Origin: Ignatzschineria larvae DSM 13226
GTDB lineage: Bacteria > Pseudomonadota > Gammaproteobacteria > Cardiobacteriales > Wohlfahrtiimonadaceae
DNA length: 64,000 bases
Assembly (NCBI RefSeq): GCF_038500265.1
Contig: NZ_CP150637.1
Span: 955,501-1,019,500 of the forward strand
Reading direction: 5' to 3'
Positions 28,551 through 37,265 of this stretch are shown one piece after another. Made by a program: the position numbers and the translations under genes. The notes beneath the pieces were generated by a model. That model ran no database searches. It had not been told where the DNA came from and saw nothing but the letters and a program-made list of their open reading frames with translations. Each line of letters starts with the position of its first letter. Position 1 is the first letter of the stretch.

Positions 28551-29876
28551 ATGAGGGATACTGGATGTAATTTCATTTATCAAAATTCTATCTATTTTCA
28601 TTGCGATTGTCTCGGGTGCTATAAAGAAGATATCAGCGGTGAGTGCTATACCACACCTGAGCCGAGTAATGATTCTGGTTTAAGTTGCTGGATTCGGGTC
28701 TCCCAAGATTGGGCCGGTGCAGGTTGGGGTTCGATGCAATTGCCACGAGTCGGGCAAGAGGTTAAAGGCAGTGGTTATAACGAATTAATCTTAGATGATA
28801 CCTATACGAAGATAAAAGCGATGCTCCATTCGACACACGGCGCATCCCAGCTTTCACTCGGCTATATTAAATCAGAACACCGAGTTAATAAACATCCTGA
28901 TCACCGTGGCGATGGCTTTGAACTTAGAACGGATGAGTGGGGCGCTATTCGTGCCGGCAAAGGTTTATATATCTCCACAGATATCAGAGAGAAGGCGGAG
29001 AAAAAACAGCTTGATCTCGAGGAATCCATTGTTCAACTTGAACAAGCGCTTGCGCTTGCGAGAGAGCTAGCAAGAGCAGCAGATACGTCTCAAACCTATC
29101 GCACAGATGTAGATAATCAAGAATCTCAGTTTAAAGGAGTCTATCAAGAACTCAAATTGCCGGGAATGCTCTTAAGCTCTCCGGAAGGCATTGCGCTAAC
29201 TAGTCCCAAAAGCATTCAAGCTTCGAGCAGTCAAAATATTGCGCTGACCAGCTATCAAAGTATTGATATGAGTAGCTTTAAGGATTTCAGAGTGGCAGCA
29301 AAAACAAACGTTTCAATCCTCGCGGTAGAAAAAGATCTCAACTTGATAGCGAACCAAGGACGCATGAAGATTCAGGCTCAGAATAATGAGTTGGAATTAT
29401 CATCAAAACAAGAGCTGAGAGTGATCTCGAATGATAATAGTATTGTGATCGCGGCTCAAAACGGTATCAAACTTGTATCGGGTGGAGCTTATATTCTCAT
29501 TAAAGATGGAAAAGTAGAAATTGGTGGACCTCAACCTTTAGACATTAAAACGGCTGGCTTTAATGTCGTTGGAGCAGAATCTCTAGGGGTCGATACAAAA
29601 GGATTTCCAGCTTATAAGCCTCAACTTTATAAAGAGAGGTTTTCGATGGCATTTCCATCGGGCAAACCAATACCTTTCATTGATTATGAGGTTAAATCTC
29701 AAGGGGACTCTTTCAGAGCACGATCTAATGCCGAAGGGGAAACAAGAGAAGTTTATACAGAATCTGAAGAAAAATTGGAATTAAATATTGCTTGGATGAG
29801 TTTAGAAGAGGTGGAGGAAGATCCTAATTTCCAAGAAGTAAACGAAAATAACCAAAATAGGGAGGAAAAAATATGA
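28551..29876 (+). CDS. Truncated vgrG copy II carrying a different adaptor tail
   Basis: A 441-residue frame with the same N-terminal deletion as copy I, plus a second in-frame 43-codon deletion that removes the end of the OB fold (GQEV joined to KGSGYN). The deletion ends coincide with a GAGGTTA repeat in full-length vgrG. The beta-helix part is almost identical to vgrG up to AGFNVVG. The last 100 residues are then unrelated at sequence level but have the same TTR-like plan (SGKPIPFIDYEV, then RARSNAEGET). It overlaps the next effector-like gene by ATGA. It lacks gp27 and probably cannot act as a spike alone. Confidence 0.75.
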   Translation: MRDTGCNFIYQNSIYFHCDCLGCYKEDISGECYTTPEPSNDSGLSCWIRVSQDWAGAGWGSMQLPRVGQEVKGSGYNELILDDTYTKIKAMLHSTHGASQLSLGYIKSEHRVNKHPDHRGDGFELRTDEWGAIRAGKGLYISTDIREKAEKKQLDLEESIVQLEQALALARELARAADTSQTYRTDVDNQESQFKGVYQELKLPGMLLSSPEGIALTSPKSIQASSSQNIALTSYQSIDMSSFKDFRVAAKTNVSILAVEKDLNLIANQGRMKIQAQNNELELSSKQELRVISNDNSIVIAAQNGIKLVSGGAYILIKDGKVEIGGPQPLDIKTAGFNVVGAESLGVDTKGFPAYKPQLYKERFSMAFPSGKPIPFIDYEVKSQGDSFRARSNAEGETREVYTESEEKLELNIAWMSLEEVEEDPNFQEVNENNQNREEKI

Positions 29877-30522
29877 GTCTTGATTGGAGTTTTACAAATC
29901 TAGAAGAGCAAAGTTGTAAGCCAGTTAAGTTAGAATGCTCACCATTTTGGGAATATTGGCAGCAAGAAGCTATTAAGAGAATGTCTAATTTACAGGATGA
30001 AGAAAAAAATATTTATAAAATAGAACTAGGTTATGAGGCTAGAGCTAGAAGGATTGCCGCAATTTATGCCAAAATATTTTTAGAAACTGAAGCTTATGGT
30101 AATGAAAAAGTAAGAGGACGATACTACTGGATGGGGTTTGGCGCTTTTGCATCAAAAACTATGGGAATGGTTTTTAGTCATTTTGGAACAGCTACAGGGT
30201 TTAAAGTGGGAATACGAGAAGCTGCAAATGTATTTGCAAAAGGTAATTTTTGGTTATTCATGGATTTAGCACCTTGGCATTATGCCTGGAGTGCCTGTCC
30301 CAAATCATTTGAAAGTTGTTTTGAAAGTCGTGATACCGAGAGTTTTGAACATCTTAAAGAAGTTATGACGAATTTACCTTGGTTTAACGATGTCCCTATA
30401 GACATCAGGAAGATGAATAAAACAAAAGAAATTGAAAATGCTTTTATAAAAGTTAAAGAAATAGAATCCATTTTTTTAAATAAGCCAGATGATTTTGAAA
30501 AATATAAATTAGCATGGCGGAA
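29873..30522 (+). pseudogene. Putative second T6SS effector, 5' part (split by IS30)
   Basis: It starts in an ATGA overlap with the adaptor-bearing vgrG tail and encodes 216 codons up to the IS30 left end. The sequence includes RGRYYWMGFGAFASKTMG and ANVFAKGNFWLFMDLAPWHYAW. This faintly recalls DUF2515-type proteins associated with VgrG genes, but I do not recognise it firmly and see no known catalytic motif. The rest of the gene lies at 31595-32110. Removing the IS and a 2-bp target duplication would give a 387-residue protein in frame. There is no signal peptide, which suits a T6SS cargo. Confidence 0.6.
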
Positions 30523-31594
30523 TCCAATTCCTAGCGCAACACTTACTTAAGGAGTAAAATGTTGCCATGAACTATTCAAGATTATCACTTAATGAACGGA
30601 TCAATATTGAAGTTGGTATACAACTTAATAAAAGTATTCGAACCATTGCTAAAGAGCTAAACCGATCGCCTTCGACAATTTCCAGAGAGTTAAAAAGAGT
30701 TGAGGATAAAGATCACTATGCTGCAACAAAGGCACAGTACGCCTATTTACAAGCTAGAAAGAGATGCGCCCCTGATGAAAAACTAACGCCAGGAACGGTC
30801 TTATTTGGTTTTGTGGAACAGTGTTTACGTGCTAAATTATCTCCTGAACAAATATCCGGGGTACTTAAAAAGATGGCTAATTCTAGTTACTATGTTTGCC
30901 AAGAAACAATCTACAATGCCTTGTATGCTTTACCCGTTGGCCAATTAAAAAAAGAATTACTCCAATGTTTAAGGCAAGGACGTACCACACGAAAACCCCG
31001 AAAAGGAACTGTGGATAGAAGAGGGCAAATTCCTGATTTAGTAAGTATTCACTTACGTCCTCCAGAAGTTAAAGATCGTTTAACACCTGGACATTGGGAA
31101 GGTGATTTGATCAAAGGAAAAGGCAACGCTTCAGCTGTCGGCACATTAGTTGAGCGCACTAGTGGTTATGTTATGTTAATCAAAATGGAAGATGCAACCG
31201 CAACCTCTGCCGTTATAGGGTTTAGCGCAGCACTCAATCGAGTACCTTTAACATTTGCACGAACAATGACCTATGATCGAGGGAAAGAAATGGCTTATCA
31301 TGCTCAAATCACGCAAAATACGGGAGTTGCTATCTACTTTTGTGATCCCCATAGCCCCTGGCAAAGAGGGAGTAATGAGAATATCAATGGTTTGATACGA
31401 CAATACTTGCCCAAAGGGACAGATCTTTCTATTCATAGTCAGGAAGAGCTTGATGAAATAGCGCTATCACTCAATAGTCGACCTCGAAAACGCTTTAATT
31501 TTAGATCGCCTATCGAAGTTATTACAGAACTATTTCACAAGGAATATGAAGCTACTCAGATGACGAAACATTAACTGTTGCGTTAGAAATTGGA
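30523..31594 (+). mobile_element. IS30-family insertion sequence, about 1072 bp
   Basis: Imperfect terminal inverted repeats (21 of 26 positions) begin TCCAATT at 30523 and end AATTGGA at 31594. Length is normal for the family. The flanking dinucleotides are aa and ac, so an exact target duplication is not seen; a 2-bp duplication with one mutation would restore the effector frame. The element interrupts the effector-like gene that starts at 29873. Only one copy is in the window. Confidence 0.8.
30567..31574 (+). CDS. IS30-family transposase
   Basis: A 335-residue protein with an N-terminal helix-turn-helix (RLSLNERINIE, then SIRTIAKELNRSPSTISREL) typical of IS30 transposases. A DDE catalytic core follows: LTPGHWEGDLIKGKGN, then MTYDRGKEMAYH and HSPWQRGSNENINGLIRQYLPKG. 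The family excises and joins DNA ends by DDE chemistry. The frame looks intact and full length, so the element may be active. An aggag ribosome site lies 11 bp ahead of the ATG. Confidence 0.95.
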   Translation: MNYSRLSLNERINIEVGIQLNKSIRTIAKELNRSPSTISRELKRVEDKDHYAATKAQYAYLQARKRCAPDEKLTPGTVLFGFVEQCLRAKLSPEQISGVLKKMANSSYYVCQETIYNALYALPVGQLKKELLQCLRQGRTTRKPRKGTVDRRGQIPDLVSIHLRPPEVKDRLTPGHWEGDLIKGKGNASAVGTLVERTSGYVMLIKMEDATATSAVIGFSAALNRVPLTFARTMTYDRGKEMAYHAQITQNTGVAIYFCDPHSPWQRGSNENINGLIRQYLPKGTDLSIHSQEELDEIALSLNSRPRKRFNFRSPIEVITELFHKEYEATQMTKH

Positions 31595-32110
31595 ACTCAA
31601 GCATCTAAAAAGCTAAGGGAGCAATTATCAGCGATAGGAGATCAAGAACAACGTAATATTTTACAAGATCTCGTTTGGAAAAATGGCTCCGTCAAGTTTG
31701 GTTCTTGGGCAACAAGATGGTTTGGATGGACAGGAGCTTTACCGAGTACAACTTTAGTACTATCTAGTGATTATGATGTGGAGGCTGTAAAAAAAGTAAA
31801 ATATATCATTGTAAATCCAGAAACAAAGGAATCCATGGAGTATACAAAAGTGGGTTCAGAAAGGCATCAGGATACATTATCTCAAATCGAAGACGATGTT
31901 TATATTCCGCCTTTACCAGAAACAATTGCTGAAGAGGAGGATAGTCGAATGGCTTGGATTAATGTAGCTGCTGCTAGATACCATAAATTAATGAGTGATG
32001 AAAAAGGCCAACCATTTCTTTACGATGAGTTGAAGATTATTGCTGGATGGGAGTTTGATCAAACAGATTTAAAATATATCGATCGAGCATCAAATGATGG
32101 GAAAATATAG
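31595..32110 (+). pseudogene. Putative second T6SS effector, 3' part
   Basis: The frame continuing from the IS30 right end reads TQASKKLREQLSAIGDQEQRN and on to the stop at 32110, 172 codons in all. Apparent starts inside it (for example GTG 31778) are internal codons of the interrupted gene. The region contains KFGSWATRWFGWTGALPSTT and ends in AGWEFDQTDLKYIDRASN. No function is recognised. It is followed after 11 bp by a membrane-anchored gene that is probably its immunity partner. Confidence 0.6.
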
Positions 32111-32121
32111 GATGGAAAAAT

Positions 32122-33003
32122 ATGAGTAAAAAACGAGGACTATTTTTGATAAGCACCCTTTTTTTATTTTTTATAATTTATTATCTATTTCAAGATAGAA
32201 ACCTCACTAAGGAGAATAAGATGGGACAAATTTATCAACCTTTGGAATTACATTTTTGGGAAGAAGGGCGAGAGGATTTTTTAAAGTATGCATATGGTAA
32301 TATCGAGACACATCCAGTAGGGCTTAACTTTATAGATATACATTGGAAGGCACCACAACTAGGCGCTGTTAAAATTATTACAGAGTTTAGTGATTTTATT
32401 ATTCCCAATGTTTTATGGGCCGGTGGAGTTGATTATGCGCGCATGAAAAGAGGCATTCAAGATATTACTGTAAGCGGTAGTTTACATTATGATGAATACA
32501 CAACGCCCGAACAAGCTTATGAAGCATATGTTGCATTGGTAAAACAAATTAATGAAAAGGGCTGGCAACAATATTTTAAGCCTACTTTTCCTAGAATCCA
32601 TTCTGAAGATAATTTGAAATATGCTTTGGAGAAGGGAGAAATTATAGATCCTACTTATATACTAAGCTATGAAGTATGGCGAGATGTATTAGATAAAAAT
32701 TTTGGAGTAGGATTTGAGCTATATAATAATGAAATAACGTTATCACTATCTATTCAAAGACGTTATCAAGATGATGAAAAAGAGCAATATTCGACTCGTT
32801 ATGAGTTTACTACTTTTAGATATCTTGCTCACAACGGCAATAAAAAGGAAGGAATGAGTGAGGGTGAATTTAAAGAAGTACTGAATAGCGAGAAAACAAG
32901 GTATGACACTAGTCGTGAGCTAAGAGAGATAAAAGCTAAGAATGATGGCTATCGTATAAATGAAGACTATATTTATCCTGATATTTGGCAATATGCACAA
33001 TAA
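32122..33003 (+). CDS. Putative immunity protein of the IS30-split effector
   Basis: A 293-residue protein with an N-terminal transmembrane anchor (LFLISTLFLFFIIYYLF, residues 7-23) and a soluble domain expected in the periplasm. It is unrelated in sequence to the Tli1-like family. Its position right after an effector-like gene, and its own periplasmic targeting, fit an immunity role. It contains an FYPE-free but Trp- and Tyr-rich domain, with the segment DYARMKRGIQDITVSGSLHY. Just after its stop, and in the same frame, vgrG-derived sequence resumes. The family is not recognised. Confidence 0.5.
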   Translation: MSKKRGLFLISTLFLFFIIYYLFQDRNLTKENKMGQIYQPLELHFWEEGREDFLKYAYGNIETHPVGLNFIDIHWKAPQLGAVKIITEFSDFIIPNVLWAGGVDYARMKRGIQDITVSGSLHYDEYTTPEQAYEAYVALVKQINEKGWQQYFKPTFPRIHSEDNLKYALEKGEIIDPTYILSYEVWRDVLDKNFGVGFELYNNEITLSLSIQRRYQDDEKEQYSTRYEFTTFRYLAHNGNKKEGMSEGEFKEVLNSEKTRYDTSRELREIKAKNDGYRINEDYIYPDIWQYAQ

Positions 33004-33018
33004 CACGCTAATAATTAT

Positions 33019-33729
33019 TTTGAACTTCGCATCGATGAGTGGGGCGCTATTCGTGCCGGCAAAGGTTTATATATCTCCACAGATATCAGAGAGAAGGCGG
33101 AGAAAAAGCAACTTGATCTCGAGGAATCCATTGTTCAACTTGAACAAGCGCTTGCGCTTGCGAGAGAGCTAGCAAGAGCAGCCGATACATCTCAAACCTA
33201 TCGCACAGATGTGGATAATCAAGAATCTCAGTTTAAAGGTGTCTATCAAGAACTCAAATCGCCGGGAATGCTCTTAAGCTCTCCGGAAGGCATTGCGCTA
33301 ACTAGTCCCAAAAGCATTCAAGCTTCGAGCAGTCAAAATATTGCGCTGACCAGCTATCAAAGTATTGATATGAGTAGCTTTAAGGATTTCAGAGTGGCAG
33401 CAAAAACAAATGTCTCAATCCTCGCGGTAGAAAAAGATCTCAACTTGATAGCGAACCAAGGACGCATGAAGATTCAGGCTCAGAATAATGAGTTGGAATT
33501 ATCATCAAAACAAGAGCTGAGAGTGATCTCGAATGATGACCGAGTAATTATAGCTGCAGACAAAGAAATATTCCTCACTTCAGGTGGCGCTTTTATTCGG
33601 ATTAAGGATGGAAAAGTAGAAATTGGAGGGCCTCAACCTTTAGACATTAAAACGGCAGGTTTTAATGTAGTCGGTAGTAATAACATGCCTTATAACTTTA
33701 CCAATTATGATTCAGAAAACCCGATGTAA
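33019..33729 (+). pseudogene. Truncated vgrG copy III (beta-helix tail only)
   Basis: Homology to vgrG begins at FELRIDEWGAIR, with no plausible start codon, and continues through the beta-helix tail to SENPM followed by the same TTA-to-TAA stop as copy I. A patch of about 30 codons (DDRVIIAADKEIFLTSGGAFIRIK) differs from all other copies (DNSIVIAAQNGIKLVSGGAYILIK), showing a mosaic origin. The frame is continuous with the stop of the preceding immunity gene. The downstream sequence is the second copy of the long duplication. Confidence 0.8.
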
Positions 33730-33756
33730 AATGATGAGATGTTTGTAATCGAGGAT

Positions 33757-34271
33757 TACAAATTATTTTTAATAATGAACAAGAACGAATTTCGGAACGG
33801 AAAACAATTTTTGATAAGGCAAAATCAGGTGAGGATGTAAAAGCTACTGAAGCAAGAAAATACCAAAAGGAAATTACCCTCAAAAGGGCTGAGATTTTAA
33901 AAAAAATGGATGACGCAGTTCAAGAATTTTTACAGAAACATCTTCACGAACATGGAGAGTATGCATTTGATATATCGAGTGTATTTAATGATGAACAAGA
34001 TAAAAAAGATTTATATGCCACTTATATCTGTAATAGCTTAAATCCTATTTGGCGATTATCTAATATAAATTTATCTACGAAAGAAGTACTCGAAATAAAG
34101 GAAAGTATGACACAAACTAGAAATGAATATGATATACATCCTAAAAAAGAGGTTGGAGTTGAATACGGTATCAATCTTGGAGTAACGGGAATTGAAAATG
34201 AAGGGAGTAGTAGTAAAAATAGACATTGGTGGGACAAAGAAGTAAAGCGCCCGACTGTAAAAGGTGGCTGA
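33757..34271 (+). pseudogene. tle1 3' fragment, copy 2
   Basis: It lies exactly 8200 bp from the fragment at 25557, and its 121-residue conceptual C-terminal part is identical to copy 1. It has no lipase motifs and no start upstream of ATG 33906. It is part of the long direct repeat and abuts immunity copy B'. Confidence 0.82.
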
Positions 34272-35459
34272 ATGAAGAGCATAGTTAGTTATCTTAATCA
34301 CTTTTTATTTTATGGCATCAGCTCAATTTTATTATTAGGATGTAATACAAATATGGATAGCAACTCAAAACTAGATGAATACAGTTATGTTGTGCGATTA
34401 AGCGCCCCTAAAGAATATAATTTATTATTTGGAGGACATAATAGCTATTTATATTTATCAGAATTAAATGAGAAATCTGGAAACCTGGTAGATCGTAAAG
34501 TAACTACATTTCCCACTTTAGGGGATTTTAAAGGTGGATTTTGGCGTCTAGGTAGTAAAGTAACATCGGGCGGTAATGAAGCTGAATTCCCATCAGGAAT
34601 TTTTTTAAGATGGTATTCCTTATTTGAAAAGCAAGGTTGGGCGGGTCGTTATGATTTTAATCCGGAATTTATGTCACAAATAAAACAACATTGCTTTATG
34701 AATGTGGTTAGAGGGTACGAAGATTGTCTTACAGCTAAAAAGAATATTTTTTCATTTGATATTTATGCAATGCCCAGCGGCTTAGCCTATGTTTATATTA
34801 GTGGTGCAGGTGAGACCTATTTTTTAGGAGAAATTCAAGCAGAACCAATAGATATAAACTTTGAAATCTATAAAAAAACTTTAGGCTCGCGTCTCAATGA
34901 GACAGGAGATGAGGTATTTAATCGCCGACTCTCTTATCAAACAGAGGAATTTCAAAAAGCATATCACGACGGGACTCTCTCATTTAGTACCGAGAAGTGG
35001 GAACGCCGGATGAAACGATATGATTGGGAGCTTGTCGGCAATTCTTTCTATAAAGTCAAAGGTCCTTTTAATGCTGTTTATACTAATGCGGAGATGTATA
35101 ACATCTATCAAGATGGTAAAAACACTTTTCGAGATCGTCATGCGCCGCCTAATCATTTGACGGTTTATTTAGAAGGCACAGAATTATCGCCTAATCCCGG
35201 TAGAGTAGAACGAGTGAGGTTTAAGTTTGATGATGATGAGATTATGGAAGCCTTTGAGGTTATGGAAGCTATTGATCCAAATAATAAAATCACATTAGAA
35301 ATTGATATGTCAGCTGATTTTAAATCTCATCGATTAATATTAGCTAATGGTAATAGAGCTGTACGTTTAAAACCTACAATGTTCTATATTGAAGATATAC
35401 CCGAACTATATAAACCCGTTATTGAAGATCCTAACTATAAGATGCCTAGCGTAGATTAA
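34272..35459 (+). CDS. Tli1-like immunity lipoprotein, copy B'
   Basis: The 395-residue product is identical to that of the gene at 26072, including the L-L-L-G-C lipobox (Cys24), and lies exactly 8200 bp downstream of it. Identity extends into the untranslated flanks, so this is a recent duplicate. It follows a tle1 fragment and precedes copy C'. If expressed it doubles the dose of this orphan immunity-like protein. Confidence 0.75.
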   Translation: MKSIVSYLNHFLFYGISSILLLGCNTNMDSNSKLDEYSYVVRLSAPKEYNLLFGGHNSYLYLSELNEKSGNLVDRKVTTFPTLGDFKGGFWRLGSKVTSGGNEAEFPSGIFLRWYSLFEKQGWAGRYDFNPEFMSQIKQHCFMNVVRGYEDCLTAKKNIFSFDIYAMPSGLAYVYISGAGETYFLGEIQAEPIDINFEIYKKTLGSRLNETGDEVFNRRLSYQTEEFQKAYHDGTLSFSTEKWERRMKRYDWELVGNSFYKVKGPFNAVYTNAEMYNIYQDGKNTFRDRHAPPNHLTVYLEGTELSPNPGRVERVRFKFDDDEIMEAFEVMEAIDPNNKITLEIDMSADFKSHRLILANGNRAVRLKPTMFYIEDIPELYKPVIEDPNYKMPSVD

Positions 35460-35519
35460 AGTGAATTTCTGTTTATCACTAATTAAATCCTTAAAAATGA
35501 GTAATGGTAATATTTTTTT

Positions 35520-36731
35520 ATGAAAAGAAGCTTAAAGTATTTATTAATCGGACTAGCTGCGGTAATCATTACAATAACGATCCAATTTTTCCCAGAGCCT
35601 GATGAAAAAGAGCAAGAAGTAGATATTTTTGGATATACGGTAACATTGGGTGCTCCTCAAGAATTTAATCTCTTGTTCGGTGGGCATAATAGTTACCTCT
35701 ACTTGACAGAGGAAAATCAAGAAACTGGGGAGAAAATTGATAGAATAGTGACCTCTTTTCCGACTTTAGGAGATTTCCAAGGAGGATTTTGGCGAAATGG
35801 CGGTATTGAAACGTCTGTTTCTAATCGGGCTGAATTCCCAACGGGGATCTATCTGCAATGGTACTCATTGTTTGAAAAACAAGGCTGGAAAATACGTTTT
35901 GACTTCGATCCCATCTTTATGGAAAAACTCAAGTATCATTGTTTCAAAAATGTTAATGATGGAGCGGATGATTGCATTGTTGATCGTCGTAATTTTGGAC
36001 AAGATTATATTTTAGGAAATTTTTCGTTCAATATTTATGCCATGCCCAGTGGGCTAGCCTACGTTTATATGTCAGGGGGTGGAGAAACTTATCTTCTTGG
36101 AGAGCTTCAAGCAGAACCCACAGATATTAATTTTGAGAGCTACAAAATAACTTTAGGCTCACGTCTCAATGAGACAGGAGATGAGGTATTTAATCGCCGA
36201 CTCTCTTATCAAACAGAGGAATTTCAAAAAGCATATCACGACGGGACTCTCTCATTTAGTACCGAGAAGTGGGAACGCCGGATGAAACGATATGATTGGG
36301 AGCTTGTCGGCAATTCTTTTTACAAGATAAAAGGTCCTTTTAATTCTGTTTACACTAATGCGGAGATGTATAACATCTATCAAGATGGTAAAAACACTTT
36401 TCGAGATCGTCATGCGCCGCCTAATCATTTGACGGTTTATTTAGAAGGCACAGAACTATCGCCAAACCCGGGAGTTGTAAAAAGAGTTCGTTTTAAGTTT
36501 GATGACGATGAAATTATGAAGTCATTTGAAATAATGTCAGCGTTAGATCCTGATGTGAAATTACAACTACAATTAGATTTATCTGCCGATTTTACCGGAC
36601 ATCGTTTATTTTTAAAAAATGGTGATAAAATCCGCCGTATAGAAAGTACGATGTTCTATATCGAAGATATTCCCGAACTATATAAACCTGTTATTGAAGA
36701 TCCTAACTATAAGATGCCTAGCGTGGATTAA
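35520..36731 (+). CDS. Tli1-like immunity protein, copy C'
   Basis: A 403-residue protein with the same non-lipidated N-terminal anchor as copy C. The middle patch instead matches copy A (HCFKNVNDGADDCIVDRRNF), and it has a private patch (GGIETSVSNRAEF against GGTKTSNSNRAEF). It is thus a mosaic of A and C, which points to gene conversion between the repeats. The 3' end and the short spacer to the next vgrG tail are the same as in copies A and C. Confidence 0.75.
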   Translation: MKRSLKYLLIGLAAVIITITIQFFPEPDEKEQEVDIFGYTVTLGAPQEFNLLFGGHNSYLYLTEENQETGEKIDRIVTSFPTLGDFQGGFWRNGGIETSVSNRAEFPTGIYLQWYSLFEKQGWKIRFDFDPIFMEKLKYHCFKNVNDGADDCIVDRRNFGQDYILGNFSFNIYAMPSGLAYVYMSGGGETYLLGELQAEPTDINFESYKITLGSRLNETGDEVFNRRLSYQTEEFQKAYHDGTLSFSTEKWERRMKRYDWELVGNSFYKIKGPFNSVYTNAEMYNIYQDGKNTFRDRHAPPNHLTVYLEGTELSPNPGVVKRVRFKFDDDEIMKSFEIMSALDPDVKLQLQLDLSADFTGHRLFLKNGDKIRRIESTMFYIEDIPELYKPVIEDPNYKMPSVD

Positions 36732-36750
36732 GAGATAGGATAATGCTCTA

Positions 36751-37119
36751 ATGAGGGATACTGGATGTAATTTCATTTATCAAAATTCTATCTATTTTCA
36801 TTGCGATTATCCCGGGTGCTATAAAGAAGATATCAGCGGTGAGCGCTATACCACACCTGAGCCGAGTAATGATTCTGGTTTAAGTTGCTGGATTCGAGTC
36901 TCCCAAGATTGGGCCGGTGCAGGATGGGGTTCGATGCAATTGCCACGAGTCGGGCAAGAGGTTAAAGGTAGTGGTTATAACGAATTAATCTTAGATGATA
37001 CCTATACGAAGATAAAAGCGATGCTCCATTCTACACACGGCGTATCCCAGCTCTCACTCGGCTATATTAAATCAGAACACCGAGTTGATAAACATCCTGA
37101 TCATCGCGGCGATGTGTAA
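36751..37119 (+). pseudogene. Truncated vgrG copy IV, cut by an IS end
   Basis: It has the same opening and both internal deletions as copy II, then stops at HPDHRGD where the sequence changes to TGTAATCCTCCC, an IS3-type terminus. Only about 120 codons remain. The beta-helix tail and any adaptor or effector that followed are missing, so the right side of the cassette array was probably lost by an IS-linked deletion. Confidence 0.82.
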
Positions 37120-37132
37120 TCCTCCCTTTTTT
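37115..37132. mobile_element. Remnant of an IS3-type element terminus
   Basis: TGTAATCCTCCC followed by a T-run matches the 12-bp terminal repeat of the IS3 element at 39273-40472, and fits its right end (read in reverse) best. It is preceded by GATG, the same four bases that flank the left end of the intact copy. No IS body follows. Confidence 0.65.
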
Positions 37133-37206
37133 GATCCCGCTCTTAAATAAGATGAAAGATTGATCATCTATACTCAATAAGCGGGATTATTTTATATCTA
37201 TTATTG

Positions 37207-37237
37207 AATGGTTGATCTCTATGATCAATCAACCATT
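37207..37237 (-). terminator. Hairpin downstream of sseA
   Basis: AATGGTTGAT (37207-37216) and ATCAACCATT (37228-37237) form a perfect 10-bp stem with an 11-base loop. It lies 29 bp after the sseA stop on the - strand. A short T-run follows on the + strand side, so it may act in both directions. Confidence 0.55.
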
Positions 37238-37265
37238 TTATACCTTTACTACTCTTTATTATTGC

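Noticed and set aside
30532-31586. IS30 ends at CGCAACA with a TAG target duplication
   Set aside because: The inverted repeats extend outward to TCCAATT on both sides, and a TAG duplication would not restore the effector frame.
31778-32110. Independent 110-residue gene starting at GTG 31778
   Set aside because: The frame is open back to the IS30 end and continues the gene from 29873; the GTG is internal.
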